A stretch of 64,000 nucleotides of DNA from an uncultured Ignavibacteria bacterium (GTDB lineage Bacteria; Bacteroidota; Ignavibacteria; Tepidaquicellales; Tepidaquicellaceae), in the NCBI GenBank assembly GCA_937974175.1, contig CALJIG010000062.1, positions 62,001-126,000 of the forward strand, given 5' to 3'. Of this stretch, positions 25,980-35,536 are shown piece after piece. The notes under the pieces were generated by a model that saw only the letters and a program-made list of their open reading frames with translations, was not told where the DNA came from and made no database searches. The position numbers and the translations under genes were made by a program. Positions within the stretch are counted from its first letter, which is position 1, and each line of letters starts with the position of its first letter.

Positions 25980-27535
25980 TATTTTACTACCATCATTTTT
26001 TTAGTCTCAACGAAGCCTTCTGTTTCCAGCCTGTAAAAATATACTCCCGAAGAAAAATTTTCTGCATTAAAACTTACTTCATAACTTCCCGCAGATTTCA
26101 TATCACTAAATAACGTAGCTTCTTCTTTTCCTGATGAATTATAAATTTTCAAACTTACGAATGATGATTTCGGAATATCAAATCTAATCCTTGTTACAGG
26201 ATTAAAGGGATTTGGAAAGTTCTGGTCCAGCCTAAATTTTTTCGGAATAATATCAGTTGTTGTTGCAATTTTTATAAAAGTAGGCTCTAAGAAAAAATTA
26301 ATGTTCTGTAAATTAGAATTATTGAGAATTATATTTTGCTTAAGGTTTACGTAACCAAGTCTGTTTACAATAATCTGGAAATTTCCTGAAATCAGATCTT
26401 TTAATTTGTATTCTCCGGATGTATGAGTAATGTTGAATGATTTAAATACTTCCCCTTGTTTTAGATAAACATTTGCATCTTTCAATACACTGAACATTTG
26501 ATTCACCTGTGATGAAACCCTCCCGGAAATTGAAAACGATCCGTTAGCCGAACTTTTTCGGTATACAGATATTTTCACGTTTTCAGGATTATTACCGGTA
26601 TTTACTCTTACAGCATTTTGCCAGTTTATAGTTGAAGGAAAATATGTCGGCACGTAGTCACATTCTTCTTCTGAGTTAGGATATGCAACTATATAATAAC
26701 TGTCATTGGGAAGAACTCTGAAATAATAATATCCACCGGTCTGAATTTGAACGGAATCAAGCACGATTATATTTCCCGTGCTTCTATCAAGCTGCAAAGC
26801 TTTTACATAGCCATTTGATACGGGCTGATTATTATCTGAGTATATTACTGTTCCGAAAACATGTGTTGTAGTGCTGGTATCACCGTAAACCTGATTACCC
26901 AGCACACAGCCTGTAAGGTAAGCCAGGGAAATTCCTGAGCCGGCAATTTTTGTAGAGAAAGTTATCCCGATTCCTTCGGTGAAGCGATTGAACAAACCCG
27001 AGGCTGCAAATACAGGCGATAAGAAAAATTTAGATTTCTTTTGAGTTCCGAATATCTGTATTCTTGATGAATCGATACACTTACCGAAAAGACGACTCTC
27101 TCCGCATGGGAAAACCCTGTCTCCGGGATTTGAAGCCAGTGAATCAAGAAGGCTTCCTGTGCGAAATGAAGTGCAGCCTTTAGTATCACTATAGCTGTAT
27201 AAATTTCCTGTTACAGTATCTAAGGTAATAAGTGTGCCGCCAAAAAAAGGAAGTTCATGGCTTAACCTATAGTAAATAACATTTCTGATTAAAGTATCAG
27301 AAAGAACAGTACTTCTGATAAATGAAGTGTCACCGTTGGAGTTCAGCGATTTATACGTCCAGCTATTTCCAATTTTCAATGGAAAATAATTTTTAGCTGT
27401 CGAATCGCTGCTTCTTCTTACTTCATTATTTGTATCATCATCAATTACGGAGGAGGTATTTGTAATCCAGCCGGTAACTGAAATAAAAGCCAAAGCAAGG
27501 AGCAGAAATGAAATTAGAAAAACAAACTTTCTCAT
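25979..27535 (-). CDS. T9SS-secreted protein with carboxypeptidase-regulatory-like domains (paralogue A)
   Basis: This 518-residue protein has a signal peptide (residues 1-22, MRKFVFLISFLLLALAF) and a domain beginning YFPLKIGNSWTY (about 50-220). Next come two beta-sandwich modules like carboxypeptidase regulatory domains (about 223-330 with IVAYPNSEEECDYVPTYF, and 335-415 with SISGRV and GEYKLKDLISGNF). It ends in a T9SS type A sorting domain (NFPNPFNPVT, final KKMMVVK). No catalytic motif is seen. It shares its C-terminal cassette with the next three minus-strand genes. Likely cell-surface; function unknown. Confidence 0.82.
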   Translation of the reverse strand: MRKFVFLISFLLLALAFISVTGWITNTSSVIDDDTNNEVRRSSDSTAKNYFPLKIGNSWTYKSLNSNGDTSFIRSTVLSDTLIRNVIYYRLSHELPFFGGTLITLDTVTGNLYSYSDTKGCTSFRTGSLLDSLASNPGDRVFPCGESRLFGKCIDSSRIQIFGTQKKSKFFLSPVFAASGLFNRFTEGIGITFSTKIAGSGISLAYLTGCVLGNQVYGDTSTTTHVFGTVIYSDNNQPVSNGYVKALQLDRSTGNIIVLDSVQIQTGGYYYFRVLPNDSYYIVAYPNSEEECDYVPTYFPSTINWQNAVRVNTGNNPENVKISVYRKSSANGSFSISGRVSSQVNQMFSVLKDANVYLKQGEVFKSFNITHTSGEYKLKDLISGNFQIIVNRLGYVNLKQNIILNNSNLQNINFFLEPTFIKIATTTDIIPKKFRLDQNFPNPFNPVTRIRFDIPKSSFVSLKIYNSSGKEEATLFSDMKSAGSYEVSFNAENFSSGVYFYRLETEGFVETKKMMVVK

Positions 27536-27646
27536 AGCTAATTTTTAAAATTTAAAGGCTTCATTTAATTATCTTTAAACTCCTGCTTTGCAACCTCAAT
27601 GTTAATTATGAGGTTTTTCTCTTGCGCAGAAAAATTTAAAATTGTT

Positions 27647-27665
27647 CCCGATCTTGTAATCGGGG
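27647..27665 (-). other. Small hairpin upstream of paralogue A
   Basis: CCCGAT / ATCGGG, 6-bp stem with a 6-base loop, between the mini-frame at 27670-27702 and the start of paralogue A. Confidence 0.35.
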
Positions 27666-27669
27666 AGTA

Positions 27670-27702
27670 TTATAAGAAAAATATTAAACTAAACTTTCTC
27701 AT
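27670..27702 (-). other. Orphan leader start with 10-codon frame
   Basis: The sequence TTAGCTATGAGAAAGTTT, which also spans the start codon of paralogues A and C, occurs here without a gene. It reads MRKFSLIFFL then stops. It looks like a leftover signal-peptide start from duplication, or a leader peptide. Confidence 0.4.
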
Positions 27703-27728
27703 AGCTAATTTAAAAACTTTTCTTATGA

Positions 27729-30005
27729 CTATTTTAAAACGACCATTCTTTTTGTTTCTGCAAAATCCGCGGTTTCTATTTTATAGAAATACACCCCAGA
27801 TGTTAGCGAGGAAGCATCAAAATCAATTGAATATCTTCCTGCAGGTTTATTTTCACTCATCAATAACGATACTTCTTTACCTAAAACATTATATACATTT
27901 ATTTTAACGTAGGAAGCTTTAGGAATATCAAATTTTATATTTGTTACCGGATTAAACGGATTCGGGTAATTTTGGTAGAGTGCGTATTTCTCAGGTGTAA
28001 TATTTGATTTTGGTTCAAATTTTTTTAATATTGGAATCAGTTCAAAGTTTACAATACTACGCTCGTTGTTTACGTTGACAGTATTCTCAATTGTAGAATA
28101 TCCTAATTTACTGGCTATAATTTTATATTTGCCGCCAGCCAAAGCGGAAAAACAATAATTTCCATTTACGTTAGATTCAATAAATTTAATAAAACTGTTA
28201 CCGGATTTCAGATAAACATAAGATTCATTGAGAGGGCTCAATAGATTGTTATGTTTTTTGTTTATAACTCCGGAAATAGAATATCTATCGTTGTTGCCCC
28301 TGGAACTGCTCGAATTTCTGAAAACCTTTATATCAATGTTTGAATTATTGTTCGCTGAGTTTATTGTTTCGGCATTTTGCCAGTTTACTGTGGATGGGTA
28401 GTATGTAGGAACAAAATCTGTTTCCGGTTCAGAGTTTGGGTAGGCAACTATATAGTGTGGATAATTTTGTGCTGTAAAATTTATTTCATAATTTCCATTT
28501 TCATCTATAGGTGCTGATGATGTTAACAATACTTGCCCTGTAGATTCATCAAAACGCAGTGCTTTTACTACTCCATTTGTTACAAGCTGTGCGTTGTCAT
28601 AATAACTTACAGTGCCAATAGTAGTTGATATCTCTGTTTGTGTATCAGTATATATTCCGGTCTTTATATATTGTTGTTCAGCAAGAGATTTTCCAAAGTT
28701 GGGATTATTTACAAAACTTCCCGGGATAGAATCTCCTGTACATGTTATGTTGGCATAATAATAGCCACCGGGTGTACTGTAGTTAAAGGGAGAAATGGAC
28801 GGATATGTCCAGTCTTTTAAAATACCATCGGGGTTTAATTTTTTAGATTTTTTCCAAGAAAATCCCTTATCATCAGAATAAGAAATATAAATGTTATTGT
28901 ATCGCAGAGTATCGGAACCATTTATTTTTAAATTCGGAGATGTACCCATAAATACTACAGCTAAAAAAGAGCTGTCTGAAAAAGTACCAATTGAGGGTCT
29001 GCAAATTGAAGTCAGTTCATCTCTGCCATAATTTTTATAGAAGGGAATATAATTCGTATATGAGTTGGAGTCATTTCTTGCAATGTATTTACATTTGCCC
29101 GGGTCATTTCCAAGTAATGATGAAGACCAATGCATTATACCGCCAGGTTTTTCCTTATAAATTTTCTCAGTTGCATCTAGTTTGCCAACATCAAAAACTA
29201 TGTGCGGTGTATTGTTATTATATACAAGGCTTATTCCCTTTAGGGCACCTATAAAAGATTTATCCGTATCGAATAAAGCATCAAAGATTTTTTGCGCAGA
29301 GCCAAAGCTTTCTCCGTTATCTTCTGATTCCATAAAAAATACATCTCCAGGACTCAGATCACTAATGAAGGCAATGCCGATTCTTCCATCGTTACTTTTT
29401 GCAATCGAACTTCTATTGGAGAATCCAAAGATATCGGGAATAGGAACACAAGGCGTATAAGATGGATTTGTAACCGATAATGCAGATGTAAAACCTGAAG
29501 AAGTTAATATATGAAATTTATTGTTTTGTGTAATGTGATTTGAAGTAGTCATAACGGGAAATGCTCCTCCGCAAGATGGAGTTCCCAATGATATAAAACA
29601 TCCTAGTCCGGGGAAAACATCAACATAAGAAATAATTTTTCTGACGTTACCTTGAGTAAAATTTAGCGAAATTACCGGGACACCAGTACTCAAAAGAGAT
29701 ATCACCGGAAAATCTGTCCCATATAAAGGAATATTATTTACAAGATGCCATGTCAAGCCTCTATCGGTACTCAGTAAATACTTAACGGTTCTTTCGGTAA
29801 ATGTTGTATCATAGTAAGGCGATGACATATATACTGCGTGAATGTAATCAGGATTATTTCTATCTTGGACTATGTGCGAAGGAGTTGCCATAGATTGCAT
29901 ATCGTAAATAGTAGTAGCTCCGGTTGGAATAAAAGTAGTCTGCGAGTAAGATACTCCGGTTGTTAATTTTATCAGCAATATCAACAGTAAAAAAACCTTC
30001 TTCAT
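27729..30005 (-). CDS. T9SS-secreted sialidase-like (BNR-repeat) protein (paralogue B)
   Basis: This 758-residue protein has a signal peptide (to about VSYSQ). An N-terminal beta-propeller-like region (about 25-450) holds Asp-box/BNR motifs such as STDRGLTWHL, SEDNGESFG and SDDKGFSWKK, typical of sialidase-fold proteins. Two carboxypeptidase-regulatory-like modules (about 460-660; IVAYPNSEPETDFVPTYY) and a T9SS sorting domain (NYPNPFNPVT, final KRMVVLK) follow. I do not see a full sialidase active site, so sugar cleavage is not claimed. It is a full-length paralogue of the 33260-35536 gene. Confidence 0.83.
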   Translation of the reverse strand: MKKVFLLLILLIKLTTGVSYSQTTFIPTGATTIYDMQSMATPSHIVQDRNNPDYIHAVYMSSPYYDTTFTERTVKYLLSTDRGLTWHLVNNIPLYGTDFPVISLLSTGVPVISLNFTQGNVRKIISYVDVFPGLGCFISLGTPSCGGAFPVMTTSNHITQNNKFHILTSSGFTSALSVTNPSYTPCVPIPDIFGFSNRSSIAKSNDGRIGIAFISDLSPGDVFFMESEDNGESFGSAQKIFDALFDTDKSFIGALKGISLVYNNNTPHIVFDVGKLDATEKIYKEKPGGIMHWSSSLLGNDPGKCKYIARNDSNSYTNYIPFYKNYGRDELTSICRPSIGTFSDSSFLAVVFMGTSPNLKINGSDTLRYNNIYISYSDDKGFSWKKSKKLNPDGILKDWTYPSISPFNYSTPGGYYYANITCTGDSIPGSFVNNPNFGKSLAEQQYIKTGIYTDTQTEISTTIGTVSYYDNAQLVTNGVVKALRFDESTGQVLLTSSAPIDENGNYEINFTAQNYPHYIVAYPNSEPETDFVPTYYPSTVNWQNAETINSANNNSNIDIKVFRNSSSSRGNNDRYSISGVINKKHNNLLSPLNESYVYLKSGNSFIKFIESNVNGNYCFSALAGGKYKIIASKLGYSTIENTVNVNNERSIVNFELIPILKKFEPKSNITPEKYALYQNYPNPFNPVTNIKFDIPKASYVKINVYNVLGKEVSLLMSENKPAGRYSIDFDASSLTSGVYFYKIETADFAETKRMVVLK

Positions 30006-30026
30006 TTAAAAATTTATCTCTTACTT

Positions 30027-33000
30027 TTATTTTAAAATTACCATTTTTTTTGTTTCAGTAAAACTCTCATTTTCCAATCTGTAAAAATATACTCCGGATG
30101 TAAGCGTTGATGCATTGAAATCAATTTCATAACTTCCCGCAGCTTTACTTTCATTCAACAATACCGCAGATTCTTTTCCCAGAACGTTATATATTTTTAT
30201 TGTTACAAAAGAAGATTTAGGAATATCAAATCTAATGTTTGTAACGGGGTTAAACGGATTCGGATAATTTTGGTATAAACTAAACTTCTCAGGGACTATA
30301 TTTGAAATCGAATGAATTCCGGTAAATATCGGGATTAATGTGAAATTTAAATTAAGCAGGTTTGAATTATTTATAGCTGCATTTTGCTGAGCGCCGATAT
30401 ATCCAAGTCTGTCAGCAATAACTTCATAATTACCTGCCGGCAGGTGATGAATATCATAATGCCCGGACGAATTAGTAAGGTAGAAATCTCTAAAATAATT
30501 TCCCTGCTTAATATATACTATTGCGCCGGAAAGACCCGTAACATTTCTTGTCTGTGGCATTATCATTCCTGAAATAGAATACATTCCCTGTATTTCATTC
30601 TTTCGATATACAGATATATTAATATTAGTAGGATTATTTCCGGTATAAACTTTTACAGCATTTTGCCAACTGATAGTTGAAGGATAAAAAGTCGGGACAA
30701 AGTCTGCCTGCTTTTCTGAGTTTGGATATGCTACTATATCGCAGGAATCTAACGGCAGATGTGTTAGAGTATATGCACCGTTAATTCCGATTTGCGTTGA
30801 GTCAAGAGTTACAATTGCTCCGTTAGAATAATTCAGCTTTATTGCTTTTACGTAGCCGTTGGATGCAGGCTGATTGTTATCGGAGAAACGAACGGTGCCG
30901 GAGATGGATTTTATGGTATCGCTGTAAAATACTCCATCTAAAGTACAGTTTATTAATTGATAATTTATACTAGCGCCTTCCATAGCTCCAGCTTGAATAA
31001 GTCCGAATTTTTCTGAATATCTATGATTTACACCAATTGGCGATTGAGCCGGGGATAAAAATCCTTTTGTTTTAACTGATTGATTAAAAATCGTTACAAT
31101 ATTTGTGTCTAGTGCAGTGCCATTAGTATTTGTGTTTGGACATGATTGAATAGAGTTACCCACTTTGGCACCAAGTGAATCAAGCAAAAATCTTTTCGGG
31201 TATTGAGAACAGGTAGAGTTTTCCATGTATCTGAAAATATTTCCCGATAAAGAATCCATTGTTACTAAGTTTCCTCCGTAAAGTGGAAATACTCCTGTTG
31301 TTTTATAATATTTTACTCCGCTGATTGTTGTATCTGATATAATTGTAACCGTTTCGAAAGTAATTTCAATTGGAGCAGGTGGATCAAATATTGTTCTTTT
31401 GTATGTCCAACTGTTACCAACCTTTAGCGGAAAATATGTTTTATATTTCGATGCGTGTAAACTTGTATCTCCATAGACTATTCCGTCTATAACACAGCCC
31501 TGTAGATCTGATACGCTGCACGTACCTTCGCAGTTAACTGTTCTGATAAGCCCGAAACCTTTTGCAAATGTTTCCTGCTCATTTATTAAGCCGTCTATTT
31601 CAAATCTTTTCGATTTTGTGTTTATTCCAAAAATAAATGTATCTGAAGTATCATTACAGCTGTTAATAGTTGGGATACATGATGAATAAGGATTGTTAAG
31701 TCTTGCAGCTAAAGAGTCACGTAATAAACGCCCGGCTGAACCATTACATTGAGCGGAGCTTGAATACCAATATAAATTTCCTGTTAAAGAATCTAGTGCA
31801 ACAAGCTTACTCACAATCCCATTATCATTTGAAAACACTTTGTAATATCTGTAACCATTAACTATTGTATCTCCTGTAACAGTATACTTGTTGTAACCAA
31901 ATTGAAAAAATGAATCTTCCCATCGGTATGTCCAGCTGTTGCCGATCTTCAAAGGAAAATAACTGTAATCGGTGAATAATTTAAACTCTCCGTAAACTTT
32001 GTAAATTGCTTTATCGGTAACAACCATCACTGTATCGCCCATTGCAGAACTTTTAGAGACACCAATGACATTTTTGCTTTGTAAAAAGGAGTTATTATAA
32101 AGCAACCAGTCTAAACCTTTATTTGTTGATCTGTATAAACCGTCAACAGAGCCTGCATACAAAAAATTATTGTTAAGCGGATCAATTTCCATACTCTGGC
32201 AGGGCTTATCGAATAATCTTACCCAGCTTATTCCTTCATCAGTTGATTTAAAAATTCCCGGGGTTGCACCTTTTGTTGTAATATAAATTATATTCTCAAT
32301 TTTATCATATTCAAAACTATTTATATTAACAGCAGGTAAAGTTACATTTGAAAACGTGTTGCCGAAATCTGAACTTCTTATAAGTCCGTTAGATGACTTT
32401 ACAAAAATAACATTATGATTGAAAGCACTTACGCTGATCAAACAATCTCCATAACCCGGAAGTGAATTAGATGAGAAACTGCGAATTGATAGCCATGTCT
32501 GCCCTTTGTTTGTTGAGCGGAATAGACTGTCTGCTCCGGAGCGTTTATAAATGCAGTACATTATAGAGTCAGTGGAAGGGTCAATGTCTAATCCATTAAA
32601 CAGAGCTGATTGGAAGCTGTTAGAATAAACATTACTCCAGCTTTCTCCATTATTAGTTGATATACTTAATCTGTCAGCAGGTTCAAAACAAGTTGCCGGA
32701 ATTATATGACGCAATATAACATTTGTATCTCTTGAAGAAATTTTGAATTGATTAACTTCCCCATAAATAATTCCTGCTTGCAGACAATTCTCGGCAGAAT
32801 TGTTTAATGCGCCGTTATGGGTATTGGGGATAATCTGTGAATTTGTATAATTAAATCTGTAATATGCCAGGTGTCGTGGATAAAAATTAAAAATGTTTGC
32901 TATGTTTTCGGATAACTGAATATAGAAATCTTTGTTTGCTCCGGGTTTATCGAATTTAAAATATTTTTTTATACTTATATCACTTGCATAAACATTTATC

Positions 33001-33077
33001 GCATTCTGTCCATAACTCACTGAAGTATAAAAAATAGGCAGAAGCAGAATCATAACCGGAAGAATAAACTTTCTCAT
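30027..33077 (-). CDS. Large T9SS-secreted protein with BNR repeats and duplicated GNSWTY domains (paralogue C)
   Basis: From ATG 33077, which begins a clear signal peptide (MRKFILPVMILLLPIFY), the protein has about 1016 residues; an ATG at 33149 would add an unlikely charged leader. It contains Asp-box repeats (STNKGQTW, SSDFGNTF, STDEGISW, STNKGLDW; about 140-370). Two copies of the YFPLKIGNSWTY-type domain (about 380-560 and 565-720) follow, then two regulatory-like modules and a T9SS sorting domain (NYPNPFNPVT, final KKMVILK). It combines modules of paralogues A and B. Likely cell-surface; no enzymatic motif is seen. Confidence 0.82.
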   Translation of the reverse strand: MRKFILPVMILLLPIFYTSVSYGQNAINVYASDISIKKYFKFDKPGANKDFYIQLSENIANIFNFYPRHLAYYRFNYTNSQIIPNTHNGALNNSAENCLQAGIIYGEVNQFKISSRDTNVILRHIIPATCFEPADRLSISTNNGESWSNVYSNSFQSALFNGLDIDPSTDSIMYCIYKRSGADSLFRSTNKGQTWLSIRSFSSNSLPGYGDCLISVSAFNHNVIFVKSSNGLIRSSDFGNTFSNVTLPAVNINSFEYDKIENIIYITTKGATPGIFKSTDEGISWVRLFDKPCQSMEIDPLNNNFLYAGSVDGLYRSTNKGLDWLLYNNSFLQSKNVIGVSKSSAMGDTVMVVTDKAIYKVYGEFKLFTDYSYFPLKIGNSWTYRWEDSFFQFGYNKYTVTGDTIVNGYRYYKVFSNDNGIVSKLVALDSLTGNLYWYSSSAQCNGSAGRLLRDSLAARLNNPYSSCIPTINSCNDTSDTFIFGINTKSKRFEIDGLINEQETFAKGFGLIRTVNCEGTCSVSDLQGCVIDGIVYGDTSLHASKYKTYFPLKVGNSWTYKRTIFDPPAPIEITFETVTIISDTTISGVKYYKTTGVFPLYGGNLVTMDSLSGNIFRYMENSTCSQYPKRFLLDSLGAKVGNSIQSCPNTNTNGTALDTNIVTIFNQSVKTKGFLSPAQSPIGVNHRYSEKFGLIQAGAMEGASINYQLINCTLDGVFYSDTIKSISGTVRFSDNNQPASNGYVKAIKLNYSNGAIVTLDSTQIGINGAYTLTHLPLDSCDIVAYPNSEKQADFVPTFYPSTISWQNAVKVYTGNNPTNINISVYRKNEIQGMYSISGMIMPQTRNVTGLSGAIVYIKQGNYFRDFYLTNSSGHYDIHHLPAGNYEVIADRLGYIGAQQNAAINNSNLLNLNFTLIPIFTGIHSISNIVPEKFSLYQNYPNPFNPVTNIRFDIPKSSFVTIKIYNVLGKESAVLLNESKAAGSYEIDFNASTLTSGVYFYRLENESFTETKKMVILK

Positions 33078-33176
33078 AGCTAAAATTCCGGAATCTTTAA
33101 AGCTTCTTTTAAAGTTTTTCTGCTTCTGTCTGGTTTCGTTCAATGACATAGTAAATACTTTTTACAGTTTTATATC

Positions 33177-33206
33177 CCTCCCTGATAAATTATTATCAGG
33201 AAGGGG
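33177..33206 (-). other. Hairpin between paralogues D and C
   Basis: CCTGATAA / TTATCAGG with partial extension CCCTC / AAGGGG. It lies after the paralogue D stop and before paralogue C. It may terminate or attenuate transcription but lacks a T run. Confidence 0.4.
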
Positions 33207-33217
33207 AAGAAGTAAAA

Positions 33218-33238
33218 TTAAAAATTAAACTCTCTCAT
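33218..33238 (-). other. Orphan leader start with 6-codon frame
   Basis: A second gene-less copy of the leader TTAGCTATGAGAGAGTTT reads MREFNF then stops, 22 bases after the paralogue D stop. The arrangement stop, mini-frame, hairpin, next gene matches the one at 27647-27702. Confidence 0.35.
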
Positions 33239-33259
33239 AGCTAATTTTAAAATTTTACT

Positions 33260-35536
33260 TTATTTTAAGAGTATCATTTTTTTTATTTGAGTGAACTCTT
33301 GTGTTTCTATTCTATAAAAATAGACACCGGTCGTAAGCGTTGAGGCATCAAAATCAATTTCATAACTCCCGGCAGATTTATTTTCATTCAACAATAGCGC
33401 AGATTCTTTCCCCAGAACGTTGTATATTTTTATTGTTACAAAAGAAGATTTAGGAATATCAAATCTAATGTTTGTAACGGGGTTAAACGGATTCGGATAA
33501 TTTTGGTATAAACTAAACTTCTTAGGAATAATATTTGAAATTGAGTTTACACCGACTAATACCTGATCTAAAATAAAGTTTATTGAATCTCTCAAAGGTG
33601 AATTCAACTGTATAGTTTGTGTTGAAGTTGAATATCCTAATTTAGTTGCAATTATTTCATAGCTGCCGGTAGATAAGCTTGAAAAATTATACCTGCCGTT
33701 TGAAATAGATTCAGAAAAATCTAAAAAAGTACTTCCTGATTTCAAATATATCAAAGTTTGGGGCAATGGAAAAAGAATATTGTTATTAGATTTATTTGTT
33801 ACTCCCAAAATTGAGTTTGGCCCCGATGAGTTAGATTTCCTGAATACCCCTATATTAATACTTGAGTTATTCACTCCTGAATTTATCGTAGAAGCAGTTT
33901 GCCAGTTTATAGTTTGAGGAAAATAAGTTGGGATAAAGTCTGATTCAGGTTCTGAATTTGGATATGCTACTATATAATGTGTATAGTAGGGAATATCAAA
34001 AGATAATGAATAGTTACCGTTTGCATCTATAGGTGAAGTTGTAGTTGTTATTACCTGACCCGTGGTTTCATCAAAACGCAGGGCTTTTACTATGCCTCCT
34101 GTAACAAGCTGGTTATTATCATTGTATCTGATGGTTCCTGTAGTAGCTGTTACAGTTACGGGTTCAATTATTACATCATTATTTACTCTTATAAAATATT
34201 GTTTGGCTAAAGATTTTCCAGAGGATGGATTATTAACATAACTTCCGGGAATCGAATCACAAGTAGCAACTATATTTGCTGTATATAAATTTGATGTGAA
34301 ATTGAATGAAGATATGGAAGGATAAGTCCAGTCTTTCAATTCATCAGGTGTAATTTTTTTCGGTTGTCTCCATGTAAGACCTTTATTGCCTGTGAATGAT
34401 ATGTATAAAGAATTATAATTTACTGTATCGTTATTTTTTATCATTATATCAGGAGTTGAAGACATAAAAACTACTCCCATATAATTCTCATTGTTCATTA
34501 CACCAATGGATGGTCTGCAAATAGAAGTAAGCACATCATGTCCGAAGGCTTTATAGAAAGGTATATATCCTGTTGAACCTGTTGAATCGTTTCGCGCAAT
34601 GTATTTGCTTTTGTTTGGATTACTGCCGCTAAGTAAAGGAGACCAAAACATTATTCCTCCCGGTTCCTTAGGGAAATATGCTCCTGAAGTATTTTGTTTC
34701 GTAACTTCAAATACTACATTAGGAGTATTACCGCTGTAAACTAAACTTATCCCTCGGAATGCTCCTTTGTATGTATTATCAGCGTTGATTGTTGCATCAT
34801 ATATTTTTAAAGGCGGGCTGAATGTCTGTCCATTATCGGTGGATTCAATAAAAAATACATCTCCCTCATCAGCAGGTGAAATTGTTGGGTCAGCTATATA
34901 TACTATTCCTATTCTGCCGTCTGCGCCTAAATAGATAGCAGTGCTTGACTGTGCACTTCCGTTAATTGGACTGCATGCAGAATACGAAGAATTTGTAATT
35001 GAAAGCCCTGCTGTAAATCCCGCAGAATTTAATAAATAAAATTTGTTAGTCTGGCTTAAACTGTTTGAACCAATAACTTGCGGCCAGAGGCCATTGCATG
35101 GAGGATTTCCCAAATATGAAAATGAACCTAATCCAGGAAATGCGTCTATTAAAGTAGTGGTACTGGTTAAATTACCGACTGTATAATTCAAAGAAATTAA
35201 AGCTGAACCGCTGCTCACAAGTGAAATACTTGGAAAACCGGATCTGCCTGCGAACGGAACATTCGTCAGAAAGCTCCATGTCTCGCCTTTGTCACTACTG
35301 TATAAATACTGAACAGTTCTTTCTGCAAACGCTGGGTCATTGTAAGCAGATGACATATAAACAGCGTGTATATTATCGGGGTTGTTCTTATCCTGTATAA
35401 CATGATTAATTGTTCCGTTGGACTGTAAATCAAAAATTGTAGTCCCGCCTGTAGATGTATATGAAATTGATTGTGAAAAAGCCAACTTTGATAAAAAAAT
35501 CAAAATCAATAAAACTTTTTTCATAGAAGGTTTCAT
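33260..35536 (-). CDS. T9SS-secreted sialidase-like (BNR-repeat) protein (paralogue D)
   Basis: This 758-residue protein is a full-length paralogue of the gene at 27729-30005: signal peptide (MKKVLLILIFLSKLAFS from residue 5), BNR/Asp-box motifs (SSDKGETWSF, STDNGQTFS), two regulatory-like modules (IVAYPNSEPESDFIPTYF) and a T9SS sorting domain (final KKMILLK). The ATG at 35536 directly abuts the stop of the TrmB-like gene (TAAATG), so the two are probably one transcript; ATG 35524 is an alternative start. A 100-bp stretch of its sorting-domain DNA is identical to paralogue C. Confidence 0.82.
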   Translation of the reverse strand: MKPSMKKVLLILIFLSKLAFSQSISYTSTGGTTIFDLQSNGTINHVIQDKNNPDNIHAVYMSSAYNDPAFAERTVQYLYSSDKGETWSFLTNVPFAGRSGFPSISLVSSGSALISLNYTVGNLTSTTTLIDAFPGLGSFSYLGNPPCNGLWPQVIGSNSLSQTNKFYLLNSAGFTAGLSITNSSYSACSPINGSAQSSTAIYLGADGRIGIVYIADPTISPADEGDVFFIESTDNGQTFSPPLKIYDATINADNTYKGAFRGISLVYSGNTPNVVFEVTKQNTSGAYFPKEPGGIMFWSPLLSGSNPNKSKYIARNDSTGSTGYIPFYKAFGHDVLTSICRPSIGVMNNENYMGVVFMSSTPDIMIKNNDTVNYNSLYISFTGNKGLTWRQPKKITPDELKDWTYPSISSFNFTSNLYTANIVATCDSIPGSYVNNPSSGKSLAKQYFIRVNNDVIIEPVTVTATTGTIRYNDNNQLVTGGIVKALRFDETTGQVITTTTSPIDANGNYSLSFDIPYYTHYIVAYPNSEPESDFIPTYFPQTINWQTASTINSGVNNSSINIGVFRKSNSSGPNSILGVTNKSNNNILFPLPQTLIYLKSGSTFLDFSESISNGRYNFSSLSTGSYEIIATKLGYSTSTQTIQLNSPLRDSINFILDQVLVGVNSISNIIPKKFSLYQNYPNPFNPVTNIRFDIPKSSFVTIKIYNVLGKESALLLNENKSAGSYEIDFDASTLTTGVYFYRIETQEFTQIKKMILLK

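Noticed and set aside
27729..35536. Calling the BNR-repeat T9SS proteins true sialidases
   Set aside because: Asp-boxes are present, but I could not identify the arginine triad and the Tyr/Glu nucleophile pair.
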